Both the position numbers and the translations under genes were made by a program. Below the pieces are notes generated by a model that saw nothing but the letters and a program-made list of their open reading frames with translations, searched no databases and was not told the origin of the DNA. This document shows positions 1 to 8,479 of a DNA stretch of 47,709 nt, in pieces (the first letter of the stretch is position 1; each line of letters starts with the position of its first letter). This stretch comes from Actinomycetota bacterium (GTDB lineage Bacteria; Actinomycetota; Acidimicrobiia; Acidimicrobiales; Acidimicrobilacustridaceae): assembly GCA_009700115.1 (NCBI GenBank), contig WLMU01000007.1, positions 1 to 47,709 on the forward strand, in the 5' to 3' direction.

Positions 1-45
1 CGCAGTGCCCTTGAGAACAGATCGGCGACTAAAGGTGTTCGACAT
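1..45 (-). CDS. N-terminus of a Tat-exported protein (partial, runs off the left edge)
   Basis: Reading leftwards from an ATG at 45, the first 15 codons give MSNTFSRRSVLKGTA. The SRRSVLK stretch is a textbook twin-arginine motif (S/T-R-R-x-F/L-L-K), so the product is probably folded in the cytoplasm and exported through Tat. An AAAGGG ribosome site lies 6 bases upstream of the ATG, which supports the start. The ORF is too short inside the window for the ORF track. Nothing of the mature protein is visible, so its function cannot be given. It diverges from the HNH-like gene at 215. Confidence 0.7.
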   Translation of the reverse strand, partial: MSNTFSRRSVLKGTA

Positions 46-58
46 GAGGGCCCTTTCG

Positions 59-76
59 GCGGCGATCTATCGCCGC
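59..76. repeat. Inverted repeat in the leader of the Tat-exported gene
   Basis: GCGGCGAT-ct-ATCGCCGC is a perfect 8-base inverted repeat; as RNA it would fold as 7 pairs with a 4-base loop. It lies about 14 bases upstream of the minus-strand ATG at 45, immediately before that gene's ribosome site. It could be an operator or a leader hairpin for that gene. The rest of 77-214 shows no other clear element. Confidence 0.4.
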
Positions 77-214
77 TCTATTTCGACAAGTGTTAGTTCG
101 GCCTGCAGCATCAGTCAACGACCCAGCGAAGGTTCTACCCGCCATGAGCACCTGCGATACGTTCGTGAGAAGAGGAAATTCCACCTGCAATCAACATGAG
201 AAACCTGAGACCCG

Positions 215-670
215 ATGAGCACACTCGATGAAGTCGGTTCTCATGACAACTGGCGCTGTTGGCTGTGTGATGAACCCGTTGATCCCGAAATGTCGGTAAA
301 CGATTCACGCGGTCCCAGCATCGATTCGATGACCACAAAGTCAAAAGGCAAGAACAAGAGTTCAACCGACGTGTTCGGCGCAGAACGACTTGCGCACCGC
401 GACTGCAACACGAAGAAGGGCGCAATCGCCCCGGTTGTCGCATGGCCCGACCATCTGTTCGTCGTTGATCCCGCTCCGATCATCGGAAGTGTCGAGCGGC
501 TTTCGCGCAAAGGCGGTCGAGAAGTCGTTGCCCGTTGCCCTTCTGAACAAGATGCGTCCGATGCTTCGGAGTGGCTACTTGATCGCCTGGGTCGCCTTGT
601 TCCCTCCGAACAATTCGAGACTTCTGTTGAATCAGGCGGAGGGCAATTTCTCCTCGTGCTTCGCGCCTGA
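215..670 (+). CDS. HNH-like zinc-binding protein, probably lacking the catalytic histidine
   Basis: The 151-residue product has the two cysteine knuckles of an HNH fold: C15-x2-C18 in RCWLC, and a closing LAHRDCNTKKG (H61, C64, N65) like the usual H-x2-C-N-x2-K-G of the HNH family. In active members the middle strand reads D-H followed by a basic, glycine-containing stretch. Here the equivalent place reads IDSMTTKSKGK, with serine 38 where the general-base histidine is expected. The C-terminal half (residues 75-151) is a separate mixed segment that I do not recognise. No restriction or phage genes are nearby. It is either a nucleic-acid-binding HNH relative that has lost nuclease activity or an unusual variant. 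The start is a weak choice: no clear ribosome site precedes it. Confidence 0.6.
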   Translation: MSTLDEVGSHDNWRCWLCDEPVDPEMSVNDSRGPSIDSMTTKSKGKNKSSTDVFGAERLAHRDCNTKKGAIAPVVAWPDHLFVVDPAPIIGSVERLSRKGGREVVARCPSEQDASDASEWLLDRLGRLVPSEQFETSVESGGGQFLLVLRA

Positions 671-712
671 CCGCTCCACACGTTGTCAACGCATGTCAGA
701 GGGCTTCGCAAG

Positions 713-718
713 TACCGT
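713..718 (+). promoter_or_regulatory. Leaderless -10 box (TACCGT) of the SulP gene
   Basis: TACCGT sits exactly six bases upstream of the ATG at 725, matching the TANNNT-N6-start pattern repeated across the window. It favours 725 over the ORF-track start at 683. Confidence 0.6.
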
Positions 719-724
719 GGCCAC

Positions 725-2449
725 ATGACAGCAAGCGCAACTTCACACCGACGCCGACTTCCCGTTCTGCAAGGTGTCCTTCCGCTCGACCGAAAGCAGA
801 TTCCGGCCAACGTTCTGGCCGGCATCACATTGGCGGCGCTCGCAATCCCTGAAGTCATGGGTTACACCTCGATCGCCGGCATGCCCGTGGTCACTGGCCT
901 TTACACAATCTTGTTACCGATGCTTGCCTTCGCCTTTTTTGGCTCTTCGCGTCACCTGGTCGTTGGTGCAGATTCTGCAACTGCTGCGGTCATGGCGGCC
1001 GGTCTTGTTGAACTGGCACAACCCGGCACTGATAACTACGTCGCACTCGCTGGGGTTCTTGCGCTCATGGCAGCAACATTTCTACTTCTTGCTCGCCTCA
1101 TTCGACTTGGGTTTCTGGCTAATTTTCTTTCACGCTCAGTACTTATTGGTTTCCTCACCGGCGTTGGCATCCAAGTCGCCTGCGGTCAGGTCGGCGGCTT
1201 GCTCGGCATACCCGAAGGAAAAGGTCTCACCATTAATGGCGACCTCTTCGACAACACGATTACCAAACTGATTTCCACGCTTCAACACGCGAGTGCAACA
1301 AGTTGGGCAACCGTTGCGGTGTCCGTGAGCGTGCTTGTAGTTATCTTGGGCGGAAAGTTTGTGACGAAGAAAATTCCTGGCGCACTCATCGCCGTCGTCG
1401 GGGCAATCGTCCTTTCTTGGCACTGGGATTTTGCGTCGCACGGAATCGCCACCCTTGGGCACCTACCCGGCGGTCTCCCGAAGGTTGGGTTGCCCCAAGG
1501 AATCCACTATTCGGATATTCCTGCGCTCATGGGCACCGCAGTTTCGATCTTCATCTTGATCCTCGCTCAGAGCGCCGCCACTTCTCGCGCATACGCCGCT
1601 AAATACAACGATGACTTCGATGAGAACGTGGACCTTGTCGGCCTCGGTGTCGCAAATATTTTTGCTGGCCTCTCCGGAACCTTTGTCGTGAATGGAAGCC
1701 CAACAAAAACCGAGATGGTCGATGGTGCTGGTGGTCGTAGTCAGCTCGCGCAGATCACGACAGGACTCATCGTTCTCATTGTCCTGCTCTTCCTCACCTC
1801 GCCGATCCAGTACATGCCAAAGGCAGTGCTAGCAGCGGTCGTCTTCATGATTGGCCTTCAGCTTGTTGATATCAAAGGACTGCGAACGATCTTCAAAGTT
1901 CGTAAAGACGAGTTCGTCGTCGCCACTCTTACCGCAGCCACTGTCGTCCTACTGGGCGTCGAACAAGGGATCGTGCTCGCCATCGTTGCATCGGTCATCG
2001 GCCATCTCCGACGTTCATACATGACCGCGACTGCCGTGATGGTGCCCGATACCAATGATCCCGGTTACCACTCCCAACCAGTCGATGCTGAAATTCGAAC
2101 GATTCCAGGGCTCGTGGTTTACCGCTTTGCTTCTGACCTCTACTACGTCAATGCCAACCGCTTCCTTGAAGACCTCAACGCTCTCGCTAATTCGGCAGCA
2201 CCACTGCAGTGGATCTGCATCGACGCCGGAGCAATTACCGATGTCGACTTCACTGGTTCGCTCACAATCAAACAGGTTCAAACCGAACTCGCCGAGCACG
2301 ACATAAAACTTGTCGTTGCCGATGCCATGACCAGCGTGAAGGAAAAACTTGACCGGTACGGCATCACCGCTTTGATTGGTGAAGATGCTTACTTCCCCAC
2401 CGTGGAGTCAAGCGTTCAGGCATTCAACACAGAATCTGCTTCTCAGTAA
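725..2449 (+). CDS. SulP family anion transporter with STAS domain
   Basis: The 574-residue protein is an SLC26/SulP carrier: about 12-14 membrane segments, with the family's first-helix region around AGITLAALAIPEVMGY and the conserved NGSPTKTEM stretch. A cytoplasmic STAS domain occupies roughly residues 445-560 (core ITDVDFTGSLTI). SulP proteins carry sulfate, bicarbonate or other anions with H+ or Na+; the substrate cannot be read from sequence, and no carbonic anhydrase or sulfur gene is adjacent. The start is moved 14 codons into the ORF because of the TACCGT-N6-ATG promoter. It is monocistronic, and a stem-loop follows before the convergent COQ4-like gene. Confidence 0.88.
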   Translation: MTASATSHRRRLPVLQGVLPLDRKQIPANVLAGITLAALAIPEVMGYTSIAGMPVVTGLYTILLPMLAFAFFGSSRHLVVGADSATAAVMAAGLVELAQPGTDNYVALAGVLALMAATFLLLARLIRLGFLANFLSRSVLIGFLTGVGIQVACGQVGGLLGIPEGKGLTINGDLFDNTITKLISTLQHASATSWATVAVSVSVLVVILGGKFVTKKIPGALIAVVGAIVLSWHWDFASHGIATLGHLPGGLPKVGLPQGIHYSDIPALMGTAVSIFILILAQSAATSRAYAAKYNDDFDENVDLVGLGVANIFAGLSGTFVVNGSPTKTEMVDGAGGRSQLAQITTGLIVLIVLLFLTSPIQYMPKAVLAAVVFMIGLQLVDIKGLRTIFKVRKDEFVVATLTAATVVLLGVEQGIVLAIVASVIGHLRRSYMTATAVMVPDTNDPGYHSQPVDAEIRTIPGLVVYRFASDLYYVNANRFLEDLNALANSAAPLQWICIDAGAITDVDFTGSLTIKQVQTELAEHDIKLVVADAMTSVKEKLDRYGITALIGEDAYFPTVESSVQAFNTESASQ

Positions 2450-2510
2450 CCCTCCAGCTCGACAGTCTTACTGAGCGATCCGGAGACTGGAATGGGATTG
2501 TGAACCCGAA

Positions 2511-2530
2511 TTGCTGAACTCGTTCAGCAA
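2511..2530. terminator. Possible bidirectional terminator hairpin
   Basis: TTGCTGAAC-tc-GTTCAGCAA is a perfect 9-base inverted repeat in the 84-base gap between the convergent SulP and COQ4-like genes. It lacks a strong T-run on either side, so it may simply stabilise 3' ends. Confidence 0.4.
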
Positions 2531-2533
2531 GGC

Positions 2534-3487
2534 TCAGATTGGTTCGACCCCGAAGGACTTACGCGCCGTTTCGATGTTCATATCTTTATGGGCAAAAAGA
2601 TCGACAGTTCCCATCACATCAACCGTGCACTTCGATCCTCGCCGGAATCCTCTTGCGAAGCGTTCGATTGCACCCGGATCTCCCAACGCGTCGGTGCGAG
2701 CATTGCCAATCCGCTTCATCTCCACATGCTGGATAGAGCCGTTCTGGAAAAGCCCAAGTGTTATTCCCAGAAGTACGAGCCCACGGGCATCGCCCATCGC
2801 TGCAGCAATAAACGCGAAGACATCAAGTTCACCTTCGGGATCTGTGTCATACCCCGCCAGCACGTGTACCCAATCGTGACGAGCACCAAGTTCGTAGATT
2901 CCATGTTTCTCTCCCGGAAACGGGAACCCATGACTGACATAAAAATCAGCGACACCTTTGCCCCAGGAACCATCTGGACATTCGAGTAACGATTGCCACT
3001 TACGAGCGAGTGTTTGATCTTCGATCACACCGATATAGGCCAGCTTGGAGCGCAGAAGTTCACGGAACCGACCATGACGAGATTCCTGCAATGTCTCGTG
3101 TGTGTACCAACTATGTCGCTGAAGATCGAGATACATAGCGGCGATATGTTCATTGGCCATCGCTCGAGCATCAGCCAACATTTGCATGGTCATCCCCAGG
3201 GACATCGCGAATGAAAGAACCGAGTCGGCTACTTCCGGACGAAGCGGATGCTCCATGAGTTCGAGTACAACGATCAGATGTGCTGCTTGATCCTTAACTG
3301 ATTGAGGAACTGTCGAAAACTTCGATGGGTCGACGAAATCAACAGTCGTCCATTCAAGCCCCCACAACATTCGTGCAAGGTCAACGATCAGTTCATGCTG
3401 AAGATCGTCTAACCCGCCAGTGGGCTCAAACGCCGCTCGCACCATCTCCAGACACACTGGTGCATCTACAGCGTCAGGGAAGATCAT
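2534..3487 (-). CDS. COQ4-like metal-binding protein of unknown role
   Basis: The 317-residue protein carries an intact COQ4 signature: H204-D205-x2-H208, eleven residues, then E220 (HDWVHVLAGY then DTDPEGE). In eukaryotic and proteobacterial COQ4 these residues bind a divalent metal, and the protein works on ubiquinone-ring intermediates. The N-terminal 130 residues are helical and longer than in typical COQ4 (about 265 residues in total); they resemble no domain I can name confidently. Actinobacteria generally use menaquinone, so a ubiquinone role is unlikely. It is last in a three-gene operon with an MFS transporter (9-base gap) and an unknown protein. The assignment rests mainly on the motif. 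Confidence 0.6.
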   Translation of the reverse strand: MIFPDAVDAPVCLEMVRAAFEPTGGLDDLQHELIVDLARMLWGLEWTTVDFVDPSKFSTVPQSVKDQAAHLIVVLELMEHPLRPEVADSVLSFAMSLGMTMQMLADARAMANEHIAAMYLDLQRHSWYTHETLQESRHGRFRELLRSKLAYIGVIEDQTLARKWQSLLECPDGSWGKGVADFYVSHGFPFPGEKHGIYELGARHDWVHVLAGYDTDPEGELDVFAFIAAAMGDARGLVLLGITLGLFQNGSIQHVEMKRIGNARTDALGDPGAIERFARGFRRGSKCTVDVMGTVDLFAHKDMNIETARKSFGVEPI

Positions 3488-3496
3488 GTCGCAACG

Positions 3497-4870
3497 CTAG
3501 TTCGACACTCTGCGTAAACGCGTGGCGACAGGGATACCGACGGCGGTTATCGCTGCCGAGCAAAGAAGCACAATCCTCAAGCCCGCTTGTCCTGACGCTC
3601 CATCAAATCGGGACATCACCGAAGTTGACACCGCAACAGCAAGCGCAAGCCCAATCACTCTGATCATGCTCAGGACTGCAGATGCCTCGCCCGCATTTTT
3701 TGTATCGACATCGACAAGCGCTACCGACGTAGCCGCCGAATAGACAACGCCGTTACCAAAGCCGGCAATTGCCAATCCAACAATGACGTATACCAAGGGC
3801 GACATCACCCCCGAGAATACGAGCACCAAAGTTCCGACTGTGAGCAGTAGCGAGCCCACACCAAGTGCCGATGTTCGCCCCAACTTGTTGATCCAAGGTC
3901 CTGAAATTGCACCGCCGACGGCAAACGGAGCGGAGAACCCTAGGAAGATCCAGCCCATTTCAGCGACTGACGAACCACGGATCGTTTGCAATGCGATTGG
4001 CACAAGCACCATCACCACGCCCGAGCCCCAATTCGAAAGTGTCGCCACCGACGTTCCCACTCGGAACGAACGGTTCCCCGAAACCGAAGGGAGAATCAGA
4101 GGCTCATTCGGTTCTCGCAGGAACCACACGGCGAGAAGCGCAAGTAGCCCAACAACGAGTGGGAGAATCGTTGAACCCGCGAACCATCCGCCGGATGCGA
4201 CGTTCTGAATTCCACCGATCGTTCCCGCAATTCCGATCATCAGCACGACTAAGAGAAGAAGCGGAAGCGGTCGTGTCGAATCTTTTGGCAGATTTGGCAC
4301 GAGGAAAAAGAGTGCAACAAAAGCCACCGCCAAGATTGCGAGATTCACGCCGAAGAATGCCCTCCACGACCACATTGATGCAATCAATGCAGCGATGAGC
4401 GGACCGACTGCACCGCCTAGCCCCCCGATTCCACCCCAGATTCCAACGGCGATTGGTTGGCGACGTCGATCAAAAATCGCATCAATCGCCGCGAGTGACG
4501 TCGTGAGACAACACGCTGATGCAACACCCTGGAGAGTTCGTCCCACCATAAGCAACGAAAACGATTGGGTGAACGCGCATATCGCCGATGCCACCCAAAA
4601 GAGCGCAACCCCCCAAAGAAGAAGAGGGCGAGAGCCAAATCGATCGGCAGCGCGACCGATAAGGAGAAGTGGGGCCGCAAACGCAACACTGGCAACCGTC
4701 ACAATTGCGCCGGCAGCTGTTGCGGTCACATTGAGATCACCGCCGATGTCCGAAAGAAGGACAACGACACCATTCATGTCGACCGACAGCGCAAGAATCG
4801 GCGCGCTCAGAGCGATCAACGTCACCCACATGCGAACCGAGCTCACTGGCGAAGGGGCAATCACTGTCAT
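3497..4870 (-). CDS. MFS transporter
   Basis: The 457-residue product has a 12-14 helix major facilitator pattern. The loop after helix 2 reads GRAADRFGSRPLL, close to the family G-x3-D-x-x-G-R/S motif, and there is a typical first helix (IALSAPILALSVDMNGV). Its substrate is unknown; the layout resembles drug or metabolite exporters. I use the ATG at 4870 rather than 4882 because it overlaps the stop of the upstream gene as ATGA, the usual arrangement for translational coupling. Co-translation with the unknown gene upstream and the COQ4-like gene downstream suggests a shared small-molecule pathway. Confidence 0.82.
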   Translation of the reverse strand: MTVIAPSPVSSVRMWVTLIALSAPILALSVDMNGVVVLLSDIGGDLNVTATAAGAIVTVASVAFAAPLLLIGRAADRFGSRPLLLWGVALFWVASAICAFTQSFSLLMVGRTLQGVASACCLTTSLAAIDAIFDRRRQPIAVGIWGGIGGLGGAVGPLIAALIASMWSWRAFFGVNLAILAVAFVALFFLVPNLPKDSTRPLPLLLLVVLMIGIAGTIGGIQNVASGGWFAGSTILPLVVGLLALLAVWFLREPNEPLILPSVSGNRSFRVGTSVATLSNWGSGVVMVLVPIALQTIRGSSVAEMGWIFLGFSAPFAVGGAISGPWINKLGRTSALGVGSLLLTVGTLVLVFSGVMSPLVYVIVGLAIAGFGNGVVYSAATSVALVDVDTKNAGEASAVLSMIRVIGLALAVAVSTSVMSRFDGASGQAGLRIVLLCSAAITAVGIPVATRLRRVSN

Positions 4871-5994
4871 TTGACGAAACATCCGAGTACATCGTCGAGA
4901 CCAAAAAACAATGAAACCTCAGCGGCACTAATCCCCGTTGCTGCCGCAATTCTGTTTTCGTCAAGAAGTCCAAGTCCCACCATCGCCCGTAACTGCTGAG
5001 TGGGAGCGAGTGCACCACCGAGGCCATGGATACTCAGTTCTTGTCCAAGTGATTGGTCATAGTTTCCCGACGAGGCCAGATCCGTTTTCGCCCCAGTCGC
5101 AAGTCCGAGAACGGGCGGAAGCAGATTCGGGATCGGACTCGGTGCTGGGTCACCACCGACAAAAGGGATCGACCAAAAATCGATTGATTGCATTGTTGGC
5201 GCACCGCCAGGGATAGTGCCTGTGCCGTTGGATGCAATCACGCGAATGGTGGACTCATCCGGATTTCGGGAGTTCAACAAACTGATGGCAAGGGAATTTT
5301 GACGGCGAGCCAATTCGGTCCCTGTATGCGCAATTGATGGGCAAAGAACAACGAGTTGCAAGTGAACTAGAGCGACCACCATATGCAACGTCGCTTCTTC
5401 AAATTGCCCGGCACCATGGACATTCCACAACAAGTCGTGAGCGATTGACGAAGCCATCAACGCAGGGTGCTCTGCCCGATAGCGATCATTAACAACACGA
5501 ATGTCGTCTGCCCCACCCTCAATAGGGCCAACAACGCGACCCGGAGAGCGAGTAACACCTACGGCGATCGATGAAACCGGAGTGTGTTCGTTCAGGAACC
5601 CCTCAACTAGCGGAGCAGCAATCGTCGACGACAGCATTACGAGTGCGGCGCGTGGCCCAGCATCGGGGCATCGTGCGCACAGGTCCGGATTGTCAAACAG
5701 TGCCAAACCTTCGGAACCAGTAATCCCAGCGAGAGCATCACGAGATTTTCCTTCACTCAATCGCCCGCCACTCGCTGGCTGCATTGCACTGCCTTCGGGA
5801 TAGATACCGGGCTCGCCGAACAATTCATTCGAAGAAAACAACGAGATATTTCGCGGCGGTTGTGGCGGCACCGACAATGCCAAATCAACCACATTCGACG
5901 TTGAGGACGACCCATTTGTAGCGATGCCCTTAGGATAACCAACGGAAATATGAGGAGTAGCCCTCGAATCGATTTCGAGTGCCTGAATATTCAC
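4867..5994 (-). CDS. Unrecognised protein heading the COQ4-like/MFS operon
   Basis: I do not recognise this 375-residue protein. There is no signal peptide or membrane helix. The first 100 residues look low in structure (Ser-, Pro- and Gly-rich) and include a C-x2-C in DLCARCPD. The most structured part is around residues 175-225: IAHDLLWN, then an EEATLH segment and VALVHLQ, giving spaced H-D, E-E, H and H that could line a metal site, but no known zinc motif fits. The C-terminal 60 residues look like a small helical domain (IHGLGGALAP, then QLRAMVGLGLLD). The start is GTG, only 37 bases from the divergent VOC gene. Its stop overlaps the MFS start by 4 bases. Confidence 0.6.
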   Translation of the reverse strand: MNIQALEIDSRATPHISVGYPKGIATNGSSSTSNVVDLALSVPPQPPRNISLFSSNELFGEPGIYPEGSAMQPASGGRLSEGKSRDALAGITGSEGLALFDNPDLCARCPDAGPRAALVMLSSTIAAPLVEGFLNEHTPVSSIAVGVTRSPGRVVGPIEGGADDIRVVNDRYRAEHPALMASSIAHDLLWNVHGAGQFEEATLHMVVALVHLQLVVLCPSIAHTGTELARRQNSLAISLLNSRNPDESTIRVIASNGTGTIPGGAPTMQSIDFWSIPFVGGDPAPSPIPNLLPPVLGLATGAKTDLASSGNYDQSLGQELSIHGLGGALAPTQQLRAMVGLGLLDENRIAAATGISAAEVSLFFGLDDVLGCFVK

Positions 5995-6031
5995 GAGCAG
6001 TATTCGCTACAACACTCGCCTAGGAGAACCC

Positions 6032-6457
6032 ATGTCTGAGAACGCTGCACCGGTTGGCTGGTTTCGAGCAGTTGTCGTCGACGCCGCAGACCCCGACCGC
6101 CTTTCACGATTTTGGCAAGGTGTTCTCGGCGTCAGTGTTGTCGAAAGCGCTCCCGACTGGATCCAACTTGGGCCCGATCGTGGCGGCGCATTCATTGCGT
6201 TCGAACCCGCCCCCGAGGGACAAGCCCCGACCGGATTCCGGACTCGGCCCGATATCGAAGTTGAAGATATGGAAGTCGCTCGCAGCCGCATCGAGGAACT
6301 GGGCGGTCGACTCGTTGAAGTGATTCACGCGCGACCGGGCGAATCCCATTATCGAATGGCTGACCCTGAAGGTAACGAGTTCACCGTCGTGCTCCCGCTG
6401 CCCGAAGATGTCGCGAAGAAGGCCTACGGACCGAGTGGAAAGCCAGCCGGAGCCTAA
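6032..6457 (+). CDS. VOC (glyoxalase-like) family protein
   Basis: The 141-residue single-domain protein starts with the beta-alpha-beta element WFRAVVVDAADPDRLSRFW and ends with the second strand pair HYRMADPEGNEFTVV, the D-P-E-G-N-E-F hallmark of the vicinal oxygen chelate fold. Such proteins bind a metal or small ligand; many in actinobacteria are resistance or isomerase-type proteins of unknown substrate. A TAGGAG ribosome site lies 7 bases upstream. It diverges from the COQ4-like operon with only 37 bases between, so the two units may share control. Confidence 0.85.
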   Translation: MSENAAPVGWFRAVVVDAADPDRLSRFWQGVLGVSVVESAPDWIQLGPDRGGAFIAFEPAPEGQAPTGFRTRPDIEVEDMEVARSRIEELGGRLVEVIHARPGESHYRMADPEGNEFTVVLPLPEDVAKKAYGPSGKPAGA

Positions 6458-6490
6458 GCCTCGATTGTGGTTTCATGTCAACCGATTTCG

Positions 6491-6949
6491 TCAGCTTCGC
6501 TCGGCAGCGAGCTTTGCCGTTTCCCAATCGCCGATCATGGTTCCAAACGTCATTGGGTTGTAGATGTCTTCTTGGTAGGAAAACTGATTGTTCCCTGCGT
6601 ACTTCACAAGACTGAAGTTGTAGGCGCGATGGACCGATCCATCTCCTGGGTCAGCCATGACTGACCATGCCTGGAAGACAACCCAACCGCGTTCATCGTC
6701 AACGATGTGCCACTCGATGGGAAAGTCTGCGATGCAATTGCCCGGATACTCCTTCACCATTGAACGGGTATAGAACGCCTGAACTTCCTCCCGGCCGTTC
6801 ATCTCGCCGATCAGGTGCTCCTTATAAAAACAGTCCTCGGTGAAATGTTGAGCGAAGGCGGACCAGTCTCCCGTTCGTGCGCCCTCATCGGCCGCCGCCA
6901 CATAAGACGAAAATGCTGCTTCGATTTCTTTTCTACTCCAAGCACCCAT
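6491..6949 (-). CDS. SnoaL-like/NTF2-fold protein
   Basis: The 152-residue alpha+beta cone-fold protein has an N-terminal helix (EAAFSSYVAAADEG), a DWSAFAQHFTEDCFYKEH segment typical of SnoaL-like proteins, and a WHIVDDERGWVVFQAWSVM strand pair. These proteins often act as small isomerases, hydrolases or lids on hydrophobic substrates. I start at 6949, not 7000, because an AAGGAGAT ribosome site lies just upstream. It follows the flavin monooxygenase gene by 26 bases, so the two are probably one unit acting on the same ketone or terpenoid-like substrate. It converges on the VOC gene. Confidence 0.8.
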   Translation of the reverse strand: MGAWSRKEIEAAFSSYVAAADEGARTGDWSAFAQHFTEDCFYKEHLIGEMNGREEVQAFYTRSMVKEYPGNCIADFPIEWHIVDDERGWVVFQAWSVMADPGDGSVHRAYNFSLVKYAGNNQFSYQEDIYNPMTFGTMIGDWETAKLAAERS

Positions 6950-6975
6950 GACATCTCCTTTTACGTAAGTACTAC

Positions 6976-8406
6976 TCAAGTCGTTGAAAATTCTGACCAA
7001 TCGATTGATTCGCTGCGTCGTTTGTAGTCATCCATTGAAAATGGCCATTGGGTAACAACACGCCCATTTGGCGCCCGGTAGTACCCATTGCAATCGGCGT
7101 TCCACACATCAATTCCGTCGATTGCCTCTTGCACGCCAACGTTGTACGACTCCATCACCTCTGGCTTCACCTCAAGAGTTTGAAGTTCATCGGCTTTCAT
7201 CCGATGAAGCAACTGGAGTACGTGTTCGGTTTGATACTCCAACATTCGGATAATTGAGCCGTTATTCATGTTGGGGCCATAAAGCATGAAGAAGTTGGGA
7301 AACCCGACTGTTGTGACACCGAGGTAGGCCTGCGCTCCTTCCGACCATGCAGCGGAAATCGAGACTCCGTCGCGACCAGTGATGTCAACCGTCGCAGCAA
7401 ACTTCGTTGCGGCAAATCCTGTTGCCAGAACAATCAGATCAACTTCTCGCTCGACGCCATCGTCAGTAACGACAGCGTTGTTTGTGATTCTCGCGATTGG
7501 CTCAGTTACTAATTCAAGATTCGGCTCATTAAAGGCCGCGAAGTAATCGTTCGAGAGCAAAGGCCGCTTGCAACCAAACGGATGATCAGGTGTGAGTTTG
7601 GCCCTCACCTCTGGATCATTCACCACACTCAGTGCCGCGAGTCCGTACTTCTCGCTCAGTTCCAGAAGGTCTTTCAGCGCAAAGGTCATTCCACGATTCA
7701 TCCGACCTTCGATGTCACTGCGCATTTCGAGCAACGGTGTCGGGTCTTTGCGAAACACTTCGAGTTCGGCCTCGGTGTAAGGCGTGTCCTCCTTGGGAAG
7801 GATCCAGTTCGGAGTTCGCTGAAAAAGATGAACCTGACTGGCAGTCTTTCGAATCTCAGGAACGAACTGCACTGCGCTCGCCGCGCTTCCGATAACGGCG
7901 ATGCGCTCGCCGGCGAAATCATGTGACCAATCCCAACGCGCCGAATGAAACATTGCGCCCTCGAAGTCATCTCTCCCTTCGATCTCGGGCCAAACCGGGT
8001 GCGTCAACATTCCAACCGCGCTTACGAGAATCTCCGCTTGAAACCCTGCACCCGATTCGGTTGTGACTGTCCAGACTGACGCTGCTTCATCCCAAGATGC
8101 CGATATCACCCGATCATTGAATCGACAATGTGGCGTCACACCGTACTTATCGGCAACCTCACGCATGTAAGCGAGGATCTCTGGCTGGCGTCCATAGGGC
8201 TTGGTCCAGTCCGGCTTGAACTCAAAGGTGAACGAGTACATCGCCGACTGCACATCGCATTCACAGCCCGGATAGCGATTGAGGTTCCACGTTCCGCCGA
8301 CATCGTCGCTGGCCTCGAGAATGACGAACTCGTCGAAACCTTCCTCAAGGAGACGTTTGCCCATCACGATTCCGCCCGGGCCCGCCCCGATGATTACAAC
8401 TCGCAT
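6976..8406 (-). CDS. Flavin-binding monooxygenase (Baeyer-Villiger type)
   Basis: The 476-residue protein begins MRVVIIGAGPGG, an FAD-binding Rossmann fingerprint. This is followed by GGTWNLNRYPGCECD, the G-G-T-W-x4-Y-P-G-x2-C/V-D segment of Baeyer-Villiger monooxygenases, and FEGAMFHSARWDW, which matches the family fingerprint F-x-G-x3-H-x3-W. A second nucleotide site, AVIGSAASA (normally G-x-G/S-x-S-A), would bind NADPH. It should insert oxygen next to a ketone or hydroxylate a related substrate. It is shorter than large cyclohexanone monooxygenases (about 540) but within the family range. It probably forms an operon with the SnoaL-like gene. A divergent alcohol dehydrogenase 73 bases away could supply or remove the ketone. 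Confidence 0.87.
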   Translation of the reverse strand: MRVVIIGAGPGGIVMGKRLLEEGFDEFVILEASDDVGGTWNLNRYPGCECDVQSAMYSFTFEFKPDWTKPYGRQPEILAYMREVADKYGVTPHCRFNDRVISASWDEAASVWTVTTESGAGFQAEILVSAVGMLTHPVWPEIEGRDDFEGAMFHSARWDWSHDFAGERIAVIGSAASAVQFVPEIRKTASQVHLFQRTPNWILPKEDTPYTEAELEVFRKDPTPLLEMRSDIEGRMNRGMTFALKDLLELSEKYGLAALSVVNDPEVRAKLTPDHPFGCKRPLLSNDYFAAFNEPNLELVTEPIARITNNAVVTDDGVEREVDLIVLATGFAATKFAATVDITGRDGVSISAAWSEGAQAYLGVTTVGFPNFFMLYGPNMNNGSIIRMLEYQTEHVLQLLHRMKADELQTLEVKPEVMESYNVGVQEAIDGIDVWNADCNGYYRAPNGRVVTQWPFSMDDYKRRSESIDWSEFSTT

Positions 8407-8479
8407 TGGCTGACTACCCCCGTGACATTGCCTCTGGTTTCAGCCTACGTCGGGGGACAATTGCGTGTAGGAAGAGAGC

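Noticed and set aside
144-218. 24-codon ORF (MSTCDTFVRRGN...) ending in ATGA overlap with the HNH-like gene
   Set aside because: The overlap is attractive, but there is no ribosome site at useful spacing, no leaderless box and no recognisable peptide features.
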